Part shown: positions 6,821-13,032 of the stretch, piece after piece
Layout of the letters: each line of letters starts with the position of its first letter
Position numbering within the stretch: the first letter of the stretch is position 1
Assembly (NCBI GenBank): GCA_018713505.1
Contig: DVOL01000058.1
Location: 1 to 20,288 of the forward strand
Reading direction: 5' to 3'
Length of the DNA stretch: 20,288 nt
From: Faeciplasma avium
GTDB taxonomy: Bacteria; Bacillota; Clostridia; Oscillospirales; Ruminococcaceae
The notes under the pieces: generated by a model
Database searches by the model: none
Seen by the model: the letters and a program-made list of their open reading frames with translations, nothing else
What the model was told of the DNA's origin: nothing
Program-made: the position numbers and the translations under genes

Positions 6821-8062
6821 ATGGAAGAAAACACTCTTACAAATTTAGACCTTAGAGCAGGGTATAAGAAAACGATACTCTGTTCATATGTCGGTTACAT
6901 AACGCAGGCCATTGTAAACATCTTTGTTCCGCTTCTTTTTGTAACCTTTACAGACGAATTTGGGGTATCCCTGAGCGAGATAACCCTACTTACGACGCTT
7001 AATTTCCTGACTCAGCTTATTGTCGACCTAGCAGGAGCCGCATTTGTAGACAAAATAGGCTACAGAAAATGCATTGTCATGGCTCATCTGTTTTCTGCGG
7101 CGGGACTTTTGGGTCTGTCGTTTATCCCCAGCCTTCTTGGCAGTCCGTATATAGGACTTTTAATCTGCGTGGTTTTGTATGCCGTAGGAGGAGGGCTTAT
7201 CGAGGTGCTTATAAGCCCGATTGTCGAGGCGTGTCCTACCGATGATAAGGCGTCAGCCATGAGTTTGCTTCACTCCTTTTACTGCTGGGGCTCTGCGGCG
7301 GTTATTCTTATCTCTACAGCCTTTTTTGCCTTGTTTGGCAGAGAGAGCTGGCGTATTATGTCCTGCATATGGGCGGTAATACCTGCTGTAAATGCTTTTT
7401 GCTTTATGCGTGTCCCGATAAATACCCTTACGGAAAAGGGAGAGAGCATGAGCATAAGGGGACTATTCTCGGCTAAAATCTTCTGGATTCTAGCCGCTAT
7501 GATGCTATGTGCAGGCGCCAGTGAGCTTTCTATGAGCCAGTGGGCGTCGGCTTTCGCCGAGAGCGGGCTGGGAGTCACAAAGAGCATAGGCGACCTAGCA
7601 GGACCATTCCTGTTCTCTATACTTATGGGCTCCTCAAGGGTGTTCTACTCGAAATATTCCGACAAAATCCCTCTTGATAAATTCATAGCCGTAAGCTCTG
7701 TTCTTTGCATTGCGGCGTATCTTCTGACCGTATTCTCGCCTATACCGGCGCTCTCGCTTGTCGGATGCTCGCTATGCGGACTCTCAGTGGGAATAATGTG
7801 GCCGGGAGTATTCAGCATAGCCTCCGCAAAAATGCCTAAGGGAGGCACGGCTATGTTTGCAATTCTGGCTTTAGCAGGGGATTTGGGCTGCTGCAGCGGG
7901 CCTACGCTGGTTGGCTTTGTCTCGGGAGCGGCAGGCGATTCGCTTCTTACGGGACTTCTTGCCGCCGCAGTATTTCCTATCCTGATGATAATAATGCTTA
8001 TACTTTTGAACGGCTGCTCCAGGTCTGAAAAAGTCTTATCGCAATTAAGCCGTTTCTCCTAG
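6821..8062 (+). CDS. Major facilitator superfamily (MFS) transporter
   Basis: The 413-residue integral membrane protein has about 12 hydrophobic segments in two halves and an MFS signature-like loop after helix 2 (FVDKIGYRKCIV, near 75-86). A longer cytoplasmic loop lies near residues 195-215. The closest resemblance I can see is to the broad sugar/fucose-permease-like MFS group; the substrate cannot be read from the sequence. It starts 3 bases after the stop of the DtxR-type repressor and lacks a strong ribosome binding site of its own (only a GGGG run within the end of the upstream gene), so translation is likely coupled. The context suggests metal-responsive expression, for example export or import of a metal complex or a metabolite needed under metal stress; this is inference. 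Confidence 0.88.
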   Translation: MEENTLTNLDLRAGYKKTILCSYVGYITQAIVNIFVPLLFVTFTDEFGVSLSEITLLTTLNFLTQLIVDLAGAAFVDKIGYRKCIVMAHLFSAAGLLGLSFIPSLLGSPYIGLLICVVLYAVGGGLIEVLISPIVEACPTDDKASAMSLLHSFYCWGSAAVILISTAFFALFGRESWRIMSCIWAVIPAVNAFCFMRVPINTLTEKGESMSIRGLFSAKIFWILAAMMLCAGASELSMSQWASAFAESGLGVTKSIGDLAGPFLFSILMGSSRVFYSKYSDKIPLDKFIAVSSVLCIAAYLLTVFSPIPALSLVGCSLCGLSVGIMWPGVFSIASAKMPKGGTAMFAILALAGDLGCCSGPTLVGFVSGAAGDSLLTGLLAAAVFPILMIIMLILLNGCSRSEKVLSQLSRFS

Positions 8063-8069
8063 GGATAAG

Positions 8070-8098
8070 TAATAGTTTGTCTTTTATAAAAATATAAT
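8070..8098 (+). promoter_or_regulatory. Possible sigma-E-type promoter of the SpoIVFB-like gene
   Basis: TAATAGT (8070-8076), a 14-base spacer and AATATAAT (8091-8098) fit the sigma-E pattern (kmATAtt, 13-15 bases, cATAcaaT), keeping ATA in both boxes and aaT at the end. Transcription would start at about 8104-8106, essentially on the ATG, so the transcript would be leaderless. The region is AT-rich, so a chance match is possible. Confidence 0.4.
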
Positions 8099-8103
8099 CT
8101 ATT

Positions 8104-8694
8104 ATGATTACCCTAAATGTAAAAGGCGTAAGGCTGACGGTCAGCTTTGGTTTTTTATTTCTTGTCGGGATATATTCCGCCGGGAACGACGATATAACCC
8201 TTTGCTGTTTGCTCTTTAGCCTGATTCACGAGTTGGCGCATATTTCCTCGATGCTCCTAGTCGGGACAAGAGTGAGCGGCATAGATTTCTACGGCGGAGG
8301 GATAAGAATCCTGGCAGAGGATATTTCTGAGCTGTCAAAGCCCTGCCGAATGCTTATATATCTCTCCGGTTGCCTTATGAATTTAGTTTTATTTACAGCG
8401 CTTTATCTTCTTGGGTACGACCAGCTGGCATACATTAATCTTATTATACTCCTGTTTAATATCATGCCGGTTTCCTACTTTGACGGTGGGAGGGCGGCAG
8501 CGTTGCTTCTTGGCGAGAATTCGCCGGTCGCTAAATGCCTGTCACATATATTTGTCCTAATTATCCTTGCAGGGGCAGGAGCGGCTTTTATAAGCTATTT
8601 AAGCCTTGAAAAGCCCTTGATACCGCTGTCGACTATATTGACGGGCGTCTTTATCGGCGTCTCGGAGCTTTTTGACAATGAAATTAATTTGTAG
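8104..8694 (+). CDS. spoIVFB: SpoIVFB-like site-2 (M50) intramembrane metalloprotease
   Basis: The 196-residue multi-pass protein has the zinc motif H42-E-L-A-H46 in a membrane segment and the second ligand motif N119-I-M-P-V-S-Y-F-D127-G-G. This is the site-2 protease arrangement of SpoIVFB, which cleaves pro-sigma-K in the mother cell. The N-terminus (LNVKGVRLTVSFGFLFL) is that of SpoIVFB rather than RseP, and there is no PDZ domain. It is shorter than the Bacillus protein (about 288 residues) and has no C-terminal CBS domain, known there to bind ATP. No SpoIVFA gene is adjacent. No ribosome binding site precedes the ATG. spoIIID follows 132 bases downstream. A generic M50 protease is the alternative, but the SpoIIID neighbour favours sporulation. 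Confidence 0.82.
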   Translation: MITLNVKGVRLTVSFGFLFLVGIYSAGNDDITLCCLLFSLIHELAHISSMLLVGTRVSGIDFYGGGIRILAEDISELSKPCRMLIYLSGCLMNLVLFTALYLLGYDQLAYINLIILLFNIMPVSYFDGGRAAALLLGENSPVAKCLSHIFVLIILAGAGAAFISYLSLEKPLIPLSTILTGVFIGVSELFDNEINL

Positions 8695-8764
8695 CAAAGT
8701 TATAGCCATATAGCGTAAGCCTTTGAGTGCAAGGGGACCTTAGGGAAGCTTATAAAAATCATAA

Positions 8765-8823
8765 CTCACTTCTATTTAAGCGTGACGACTAATATATATT
8801 AGTAAAACGCAAATAGGAGTGAG
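8765..8823 (+). promoter_or_regulatory. Long hairpin hiding the spoIIID ribosome binding site
   Basis: Bases 8765-8777 and 8780-8783 pair with 8807-8823: 17 base pairs including one U-G, interrupted only by a two-base bulge (8778-8779). Inside, after a small internal loop, a perfect 16-bp palindrome (8788-8803, ACTAATAT/ATATTAGT) extends the hairpin. The 3' strand contains AGGAG (8815-8819), the ribosome binding site of the ATG at 8827, so the site would be fully paired in any transcript that includes the 5' strand. Alternatively the symmetry is a DNA operator. Confidence 0.75.
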
Positions 8824-8826
8824 CTT

Positions 8827-9096
8827 ATGACGGAAATACCGAAGGACCGTGAACGCCCGGTCATCCTAGGCGAATACATAATCGAGCATAAGGCGACCGT
8901 AAGGCAGACAGCAAGGCAGTTCGGAATAAGCAAATCAACGGTGCATAAGGATGTCAGTGAGCGCCTAAAGACAGTAAAGCCGTCGCTTTATAAAGAGGTA
9001 AAGGTAATATTGGATATAAATAAGCAGGAAAGACACATAAGGGTAGGGGAGGCGACTAAAAGAAAATACGAACTGGCAGGCTCGAGAGAAAGATAA
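8827..9096 (+). CDS. spoIIID: SpoIIID, sporulation transcriptional regulator
   Basis: The 89-residue DNA-binding protein acts in the mother cell, tuning the sigma-E regulon and helping the switch to sigma-K. The sequence follows Bacillus SpoIIID closely: an N-terminal segment ending in GEYIIEHKATVRQTARQFG, the helix-turn-helix ISKSTVHKDVSERL (residues about 37-50), then the basic C-terminal part LDINKQERHIRVGEATKRKY that also contacts DNA. Length matches the family. The ATG has AGGAGTGAG upstream, but this lies in the 3' arm of a long hairpin (8765-8823), suggesting control at translation or by transcription start position. A terminator-like hairpin follows at 9143-9168. Confidence 0.97.
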   Translation: MTEIPKDRERPVILGEYIIEHKATVRQTARQFGISKSTVHKDVSERLKTVKPSLYKEVKVILDINKQERHIRVGEATKRKYELAGSRER

Positions 9097-9142
9097 GGGG
9101 CGCTAATCTGCTAAACTATAATTAAAGTGAAAATCATCAATG

Positions 9143-9171
9143 GGACTGCTTAATAAAATAAGCGGTCCTTT
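9143..9171 (+). terminator. Terminator-like hairpin after spoIIID
   Basis: GGACTGCTTA (9143-9152) pairs with TAAGCGGTCC (9159-9168), ten pairs with one G-U, a 6-base loop, then TTTAAATTT. The T-run is interrupted, so termination may be partial. Confidence 0.65.
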
Positions 9172-9847
9172 AAATTTGCAAAGGATATGCCACGCAAAAA
9201 ATAAATTCACGAGAAGTAAAAAACTAGCCAAGCCGAAGAAAAAGACTCAAATAAATCTGAAATCTGAAGCTCGGAGTATGCCTTAACAAGAAAGAGCATT
9301 GTGAAAAGAGCAAGGCGGCAGAGACAGCCCAGCAGGCTAGGCGGGCTGAAGGGGGGAAGTATGGGCATTGAAATGAAAAAGAAAGTGTAGGCATCGGAAT
9401 AAAAAATACGAAATATAACATACAAGCAATTTCACTAAATAAAAATTTAGCGTAGTTCAGGGGAGCAAAAACCTGGAGCTAAGCACTAGCCAAACACGGT
9501 TATAAGAGATAAACACTTATAAGTGTAAGTGCTAAACATGGTCGTAAACCATCGTAGACCCATCCATCGTAGCCTTACCCATTGTAGACCAAATCTTTAT
9601 ATGTATAAGCTGGCCTTTACAAAAATCTTTGTATACAGTCTTTGAGTTTTCAACAGTTAAGTCCTTATACGCATAAGCTAAGCTGTAAAGGCGCATTCGC
9701 TGTGATAGCTTGACCTGAGTGCTTGTTACAGTGTTCAGCTTTTCTAGATTTGCTTACATACTTTTTTCATATGAAATTTGAGCCGTCTTTTGTTAAATAA
9801 AATTTTATTTTCATTAAAAAACAATAGACTTTTTTATTTTTATGTGC
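9172..9847. other. Long gene-free region with many inverted repeats
   Basis: No ORF here has both a ribosome binding site and a protein-like sequence; the only tracts are two overlapping minus-strand frames (9207-9425) without a start signal. The right half (9435-9711) has a dense run of short inverted repeats: 9435-9440/9445-9450, 9456-9461/9472-9477, 9482-9487/9528-9533, the palindrome CACTTATAAGTG (9514-9525), 9618-9623/9628-9633, 9664-9668/9673-9677 and 9675-9680/9706-9711. It also has three 15-bp tandem repeats (9549-9593). It could encode a structured RNA, act as a control or recombination site for the tyrosine recombinase, or be decayed sequence. 9712-9847 is very AT-rich and leads into the recombinase promoter. 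Confidence 0.4.
9549..9593. repeat. Three tandem 15-bp repeats
   Basis: Units begin at 9549, 9564 and 9579, exactly 15 bases apart: CCATCGTAGACCCAT, CCATCGTAGCCTTAC and CCATTGTAGACCAAA. The shared core is CCATYGTAG. Adjacent direct repeats of this size often bind a protein, but no function is shown. They lie about 310 bases upstream of the recombinase start. Confidence 0.7.
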
Positions 9848-9853
9848 TACAAT
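9825..9853 (+). promoter_or_regulatory. Likely sigma-A promoter of the recombinase gene
   Basis: TAGACT (9825-9830), 17-base spacer and TACAAT (9848-9853). Expected start near 9860, about 44 bases before the ATG. The surrounding AT-rich tract lowers certainty. Confidence 0.55.
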
Positions 9854-9903
9854 GATAATCAAGGATTAATTTTTTAGCCTAGCTTTAATTCGGAGATGGT
9901 TTG

Positions 9904-10959
9904 ATGGGTGTAGATTATAAGGCTGATTGCCCTGATTATCTTCTTGATTATCTTGTTTATGTCGGGTCGGTTGCCAGCAGGAGTAAGCGCACTGTCGAGG
10001 CATACTATCTTGATTTAAGGGTATTTCTTCGATATCTTCGTATTATACATAACGATATCGACACAAGCACTCCCTTTGATGAGATTACTATTTCCTCTGT
10101 CCCGTTTGAGTATATAAGGTCCTTTGAGCTGTCAGACGCCTACCTTTACATGAACTATCTGACAGTTGAGAGGCATAATTCAAATAAAACCCGTGCCAGA
10201 AAGACCTCCTCTCTTAAAAAATTTTTTAATTACCTTTATATAAAGAAAAGCCTGCTGTCGGTAAATCCCTTGGAGCATCTTGAGGGTCCGAAGCTTGGAA
10301 AGCCGCTTCCTAAGTTTCTCGACCTTGACCAGAGCGTCAGTCTTTTAGAGAGCATTGACGGCGCTAATAAGGTCCGTGACTACTGCATAATAACACTTTT
10401 TTTAAACTGCGGAATGCGTCTTAGCGAGCTTGCGGGACTTAATCTTTCCAGCTACAGCAAGGGCTCTAGGACCCTGCGAGTTGTCGGCAAGGGCAACAAG
10501 GACCGTATTCTTTATCTCAATGACGCCTGTGTTAAGGCTCTAGAGGATTATCTTAAGGTCCGTCCCAAGGATTCGGTCGATAAAAACGCTGTTTTTCTTT
10601 CCTCCAGACTCCGCACACATCCTAGAATGTCCACAAGGCGGATTCAGCAGGTCGTTGAGGAGCAGCTAAGGCGTGCGGGACTCGGAAATCTCGGAATTTC
10701 CGTTCATAAGCTTAGGCATACCTGTGCGACGCTTTTATATGAGTACGGAAATGTCGACCTTTTAGTGCTTAGGGACACTCTGGGTCATGAAAATCTCTCA
10801 ACAACCGAGATTTACACCCATCTTTCAGATGCAGACCGCAGGCGTGCCGCAAACGCTTCACCTCTTTCCGGTGAAAGGCTTGCTGACTCCCAAGGCTCCT
10901 CGCAGGACGGCGGCACTAAGGCTGAAAGCCCCGATATATCCGATAATAACGAGTCTTAG
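9904..10959 (+). CDS. Tyrosine recombinase of the XerC/XerD type
   Basis: The 351-residue site-specific recombinase cuts and rejoins DNA through a phosphotyrosine link. The N-terminal SAM-like core-binding domain spans about 10-128 and the catalytic domain about 135-318. The catalytic set is complete: R172 (GMRLSE), K196 (VVGKGNKD), H268 and R271 (HKLRHT), H295 (LGH) and nucleophile Y304 (TEIYTH). It is longer than XerC/D (about 300) because of a low-complexity polar tail (319-351) and some N-terminal length. No excisionase, phage gene or transposon partner is nearby, so a housekeeping Xer-type role in chromosome resolution is more likely than an integrase, though not proven. The ATG at 9904 (GGAG 8 bases upstream) is preferred over the TTG one codon earlier. 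Confidence 0.9.
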   Translation: MGVDYKADCPDYLLDYLVYVGSVASRSKRTVEAYYLDLRVFLRYLRIIHNDIDTSTPFDEITISSVPFEYIRSFELSDAYLYMNYLTVERHNSNKTRARKTSSLKKFFNYLYIKKSLLSVNPLEHLEGPKLGKPLPKFLDLDQSVSLLESIDGANKVRDYCIITLFLNCGMRLSELAGLNLSSYSKGSRTLRVVGKGNKDRILYLNDACVKALEDYLKVRPKDSVDKNAVFLSSRLRTHPRMSTRRIQQVVEEQLRRAGLGNLGISVHKLRHTCATLLYEYGNVDLLVLRDTLGHENLSTTEIYTHLSDADRRRAANASPLSGERLADSQGSSQDGGTKAESPDISDNNES

Positions 10960-10969
10960 CCTATCTTTT

Positions 10970-11000
10970 AAGAAGCTTTTTAGCCGATAAAAGGCTTCTT
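10970..11000. terminator. Hairpin after the recombinase gene
   Basis: AAGAAGCTTTT (10970-10980) pairs with AAAA and GCTTCTT (10989-10992, 10994-11000) with one bulged G. No T-run follows on either strand, so termination is uncertain. Confidence 0.45.
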
Positions 11001-11018
11001 GATTAATAAAAAGCGCAT

Positions 11019-11049
11019 CTCCCCTGCCCTTTTATCCATAGCAGGGGAG
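11019..11049 (-). terminator. Terminator of the minus-strand ATPase gene
   Basis: CTCCCCTGC (11019-11027) pairs perfectly with GCAGGGGAG (11041-11049) around a 13-base loop. Read on the minus strand, it lies 27 bases after the stop codon and is followed, after six bases, by TTTTTATT. Confidence 0.6.
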
Positions 11050-11076
11050 TCACGGATAAATTTTTACGGGTAGTAT

Positions 11077-12168
11077 CTATGCCCGCAAGGTCTTTATTTC
11101 CTCTATGAGGCGGTTAGCCCTTTTTGTTACCTCGTCAAAGTCCATAGCTCTTATATAATAGGATTCAAGCTCGTCATGGACAGCCTTTGCTGATTTAAGC
11201 GCCTGTACCGCCTCGTTTATAAATTCTGCGGCTATCCCTCTGTCAAAGAGTATCCTGCCCTTCTTTTCCTTCAGCGCCCATTTGTCGTAGAATCTAAGAG
11301 CGTTTATCTTTGCGGCAGACTCATGCTTGCCGTTTATAAAGGCAGTTTTAAGCTCGGGGATAATCAGCTCCTTGTAGACCTTGCCGCCGTGGAATACGCT
11401 TGTTCCCACCGTTACATCGTAGCCACATTCCGTCGCCCTTTTTGAAATCGCTTTAAGGAGCCTGTCGGAAACCGAGAATAGAGCATCATCCACTGCATAG
11501 ATGCTCATGCCCTCAAAGGACTGGCTAAGGGTGAGCACCCCCTCAGGAGTGACAGAGGATATCTGCTTATAGAATGTCTCGCCGGCAGTCTTGGATTTTT
11601 GGCTTTTTTTGCAAAGCAGCTTCTGAGCCAATCTTTCACAGTAGCTATCAAGCTTTTCTATGTTCATGCAGCTCTCCCCTATTGACATGAGGTCCTCATT
11701 TAGGGAGGCTATAACCTTTAGATATCTTCTTACAAGAGCATGATATTTTAGATTCCTCCTAGTTGCGCTGATTATATCCCTCTTGCTCTCCTTGAGCAGC
11801 TCTGGCTTCCAGCACTCGCCGAGATTAACAATTGACTGACTGGCTCCAGGATACTCAGGCTCAACGACATGAGGAGCTGTCCCGTCGATAATAATCACCT
11901 TGAGTCTTGGGAAGATTACTGCGTCAAGCGAACCGGGGTCGGAGGAGCAAAAGTACAGCTCTGGCTTGTCAAGCTCTTTAAGGCTTGACGCCGACAGCTT
12001 CATGAGGGAGGATTTTCCCGTTCCAGGTCCGCCCTTTATGATGTAAGTAAAATAACCCTCCGAGGCTATCAGGCTGTGTATGTTTGTGACAAAGCCGTCC
12101 TGCGTGGGACATCCCAGGAAGAAAGAAATATACTCTTGGCTTTTAGTGGTAATAGGACAATCTGACAT
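11077..12168 (-). CDS. P-loop ATPase of the PRK06851 type, with a degenerate second half
   Basis: The 363-residue protein has a clear Walker A motif GGPGTGKS (46-53) after the strand TYIIK, and a possible Walker B-like strand VIIIDGTAPH (91-100). It resembles a conserved, poorly characterised Firmicutes family (PRK06851) whose members often contain two ATPase halves. Here the second half (about 215-335) repeats the pattern in weakened form: SIYAVDDALFSVSDRLLKAI sits where a P-loop would be, and ELIIPELKTAFING mirrors FPRLKVIIIDG of the first half, but the GKS/T residues are gone. GGAGGG lies 8 bases before the ATG. It stands alone, convergent with the recombinase and divergent from the Spo0A-domain gene. 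The biochemical role is unknown; the family assignment is from memory. Confidence 0.75.
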   Translation of the reverse strand: MSDCPITTKSQEYISFFLGCPTQDGFVTNIHSLIASEGYFTYIIKGGPGTGKSSLMKLSASSLKELDKPELYFCSSDPGSLDAVIFPRLKVIIIDGTAPHVVEPEYPGASQSIVNLGECWKPELLKESKRDIISATRRNLKYHALVRRYLKVIASLNEDLMSIGESCMNIEKLDSYCERLAQKLLCKKSQKSKTAGETFYKQISSVTPEGVLTLSQSFEGMSIYAVDDALFSVSDRLLKAISKRATECGYDVTVGTSVFHGGKVYKELIIPELKTAFINGKHESAAKINALRFYDKWALKEKKGRILFDRGIAAEFINEAVQALKSAKAVHDELESYYIRAMDFDEVTKRANRLIEEIKTLRA

Positions 12169-12289
12169 ATAATGAACCCTCCAGTTCTTTTTATGTAATA
12201 TTATATGGCTTTACGCTCAGGCGGGTGCATAATGCCGGGTGCTGTCCTTTATTTAAAAAAACAAACTTAATTTTACGGGAGGAATGTTT

Positions 12290-12727
12290 ATGCATATTTT
12301 TATCCAGACCCTGTTTTTATATATGGGTGAGGGTAGCAATGATATCATCATAAGAAGAAGGTACAGCGCCTTTATTTATTGCGCCTCGACATACCTTGAA
12401 AGGCTTTGCGTTCCAAGGCGTTATCTGGGACACATCTATCTTCTTAACATCCTAACAAATATCTATATCGCCAAGAAGTTTAACAGCGCGCTATTAGATA
12501 AGTTCTACCTTGACACCGCCACCAAGTTTGAAACCACCGTAGAAAGAGTCAAAAGAAGAGTGGATGTCTGCATTGAAAAGGTATGGGATGAGGCTCACAG
12601 CGCCGAAAAGAGAGCGATTGTCGAGGGCATTGTCAGCGACGAGTACTCCGTACCGAGCAGGCTTGTCTTTATCCGTGGCGTCATGCGCAACATCATGGAG
12701 GAGGACCTCTACAGCGAAGAGGACTGA
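12290..12727 (+). CDS. Stand-alone Spo0A C-terminal (DNA-binding) domain protein
   Basis: The 145-residue protein resembles the effector domain of Spo0A, the sporulation master regulator, and has no receiver domain. Shared features in order are: LERLCVPRRYLGHIYLLNIL (37-56; Spo0A has an I-G-V-P-A-H-I-K-G-Y-L-Y-L segment here), KFYLDTATKFETTVERVKRR (71-90; matching the LYPDIAKKFNTTASRVERA segment with the recognition helix), VCIEKVW (93-99; IEVAW in Spo0A), and a final helix near RLVFIRGVMRNIME. Residues 1-35 have no counterpart I recognise. Without a phosphorylation site it could act constitutively or be controlled by expression, competing with or helping Spo0A; this is inference. The ATG at 12290 is chosen since GGGAGG is 7 bases upstream; the ATG at 12284 lies too close. 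It diverges from the P-loop ATPase gene. Confidence 0.85.
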   Translation: MHIFIQTLFLYMGEGSNDIIIRRRYSAFIYCASTYLERLCVPRRYLGHIYLLNILTNIYIAKKFNSALLDKFYLDTATKFETTVERVKRRVDVCIEKVWDEAHSAEKRAIVEGIVSDEYSVPSRLVFIRGVMRNIMEEDLYSEED

Positions 12728-12845
12728 TTGCCTATAGTTAGTCCTATTTAAACCCTTTGCACCCTAGCTACCGTCCCGCCGGCTTGTAAAAGCTCTTGTT
12801 CAACAAAGCATATATAGCTGCTTTTATTAGGAGCGGAGCAAAAAG

Positions 12846-12887
12846 AAAAATCCCCAGCCTTGAGCTTTCTCAAAGCCGGGGATTTTT
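12846..12887. terminator. Bidirectional terminator between convergent genes
   Basis: A long hairpin: AAAAATCCCC (12846-12855) pairs with GGGGATTTTT (12878-12887), with further GC and TTGAG/CTCAA pairs inside and two mismatches. A-run and T-run flank both sides, so it can work for the Spo0A-domain gene (+) and for the manA operon (-), whose last gene ends at 13033. Confidence 0.88.
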
Positions 12888-12891
12888 AATT

Positions 12892-13032
12892 GAGGTATTG
12901 GTGGGGGAAATCTCCTCCCTAACCATAAACGAAATCAGCGCAGAGTGAGGTTACAACGACCCCAACTTCTTCATAAGGACCTTCAAGCGGCAGGAGGGCA
13001 TGACTCCCGGCGAATTTAGAAGAAAGTGGTAG
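12892..13032 (+). pseudogene. 3' remnant of an AraC-family regulator
   Basis: One frame from 12892 reads through the end of an AraC helix-turn-helix domain: LTINEISAE, a TGA stop at 12946-12948, then GYNDPNFFIRTFKR and QEGMTPGEFRRKW before TAG at 13030-13032. This is the diagnostic second helix-turn-helix and signature of AraC/XylS regulators, where the stop replaces the usual V of EVGYND. The first half of the domain and the whole sensor part are missing; the sequence upstream is the terminator hairpin at 12846-12887. With no start codon and an internal stop, it is a decayed gene. Its stop directly abuts the stop of manA on the other strand. Confidence 0.85.

Noticed and set aside
8788..8803. 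The AT-rich palindrome before spoIIID as a dif recombination site
   Set aside because: The core resembles dif only in being ATATAT-like; the 11-bp XerC and XerD arms are not present, and the palindrome is better explained as part of the larger hairpin.
9361..9390. Nine-codon ORF after a GGGGGGAAG run
   Set aside because: Possible start signal, but the peptide is too short and shows nothing to support a real product.
9207..9425. Two overlapping minus-strand ORFs of 65-72 codons in the gene-free region
   Set aside because: No ribosome binding site, low-complexity Phe/Ser/Leu-rich products that differ by frame only, and no family resemblance.
9549..9593. Tandem repeats as a CRISPR array
   Set aside because: Units are 15 bp and directly adjacent with no spacers, and there are no cas genes.
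9904..10959. The tyrosine recombinase as evidence of an integrated mobile element using tRNA-Leu
   Set aside because: The tRNA is about 9 kb away, no duplicated tRNA end is seen nearby, and the genes between are housekeeping or sporulation genes.
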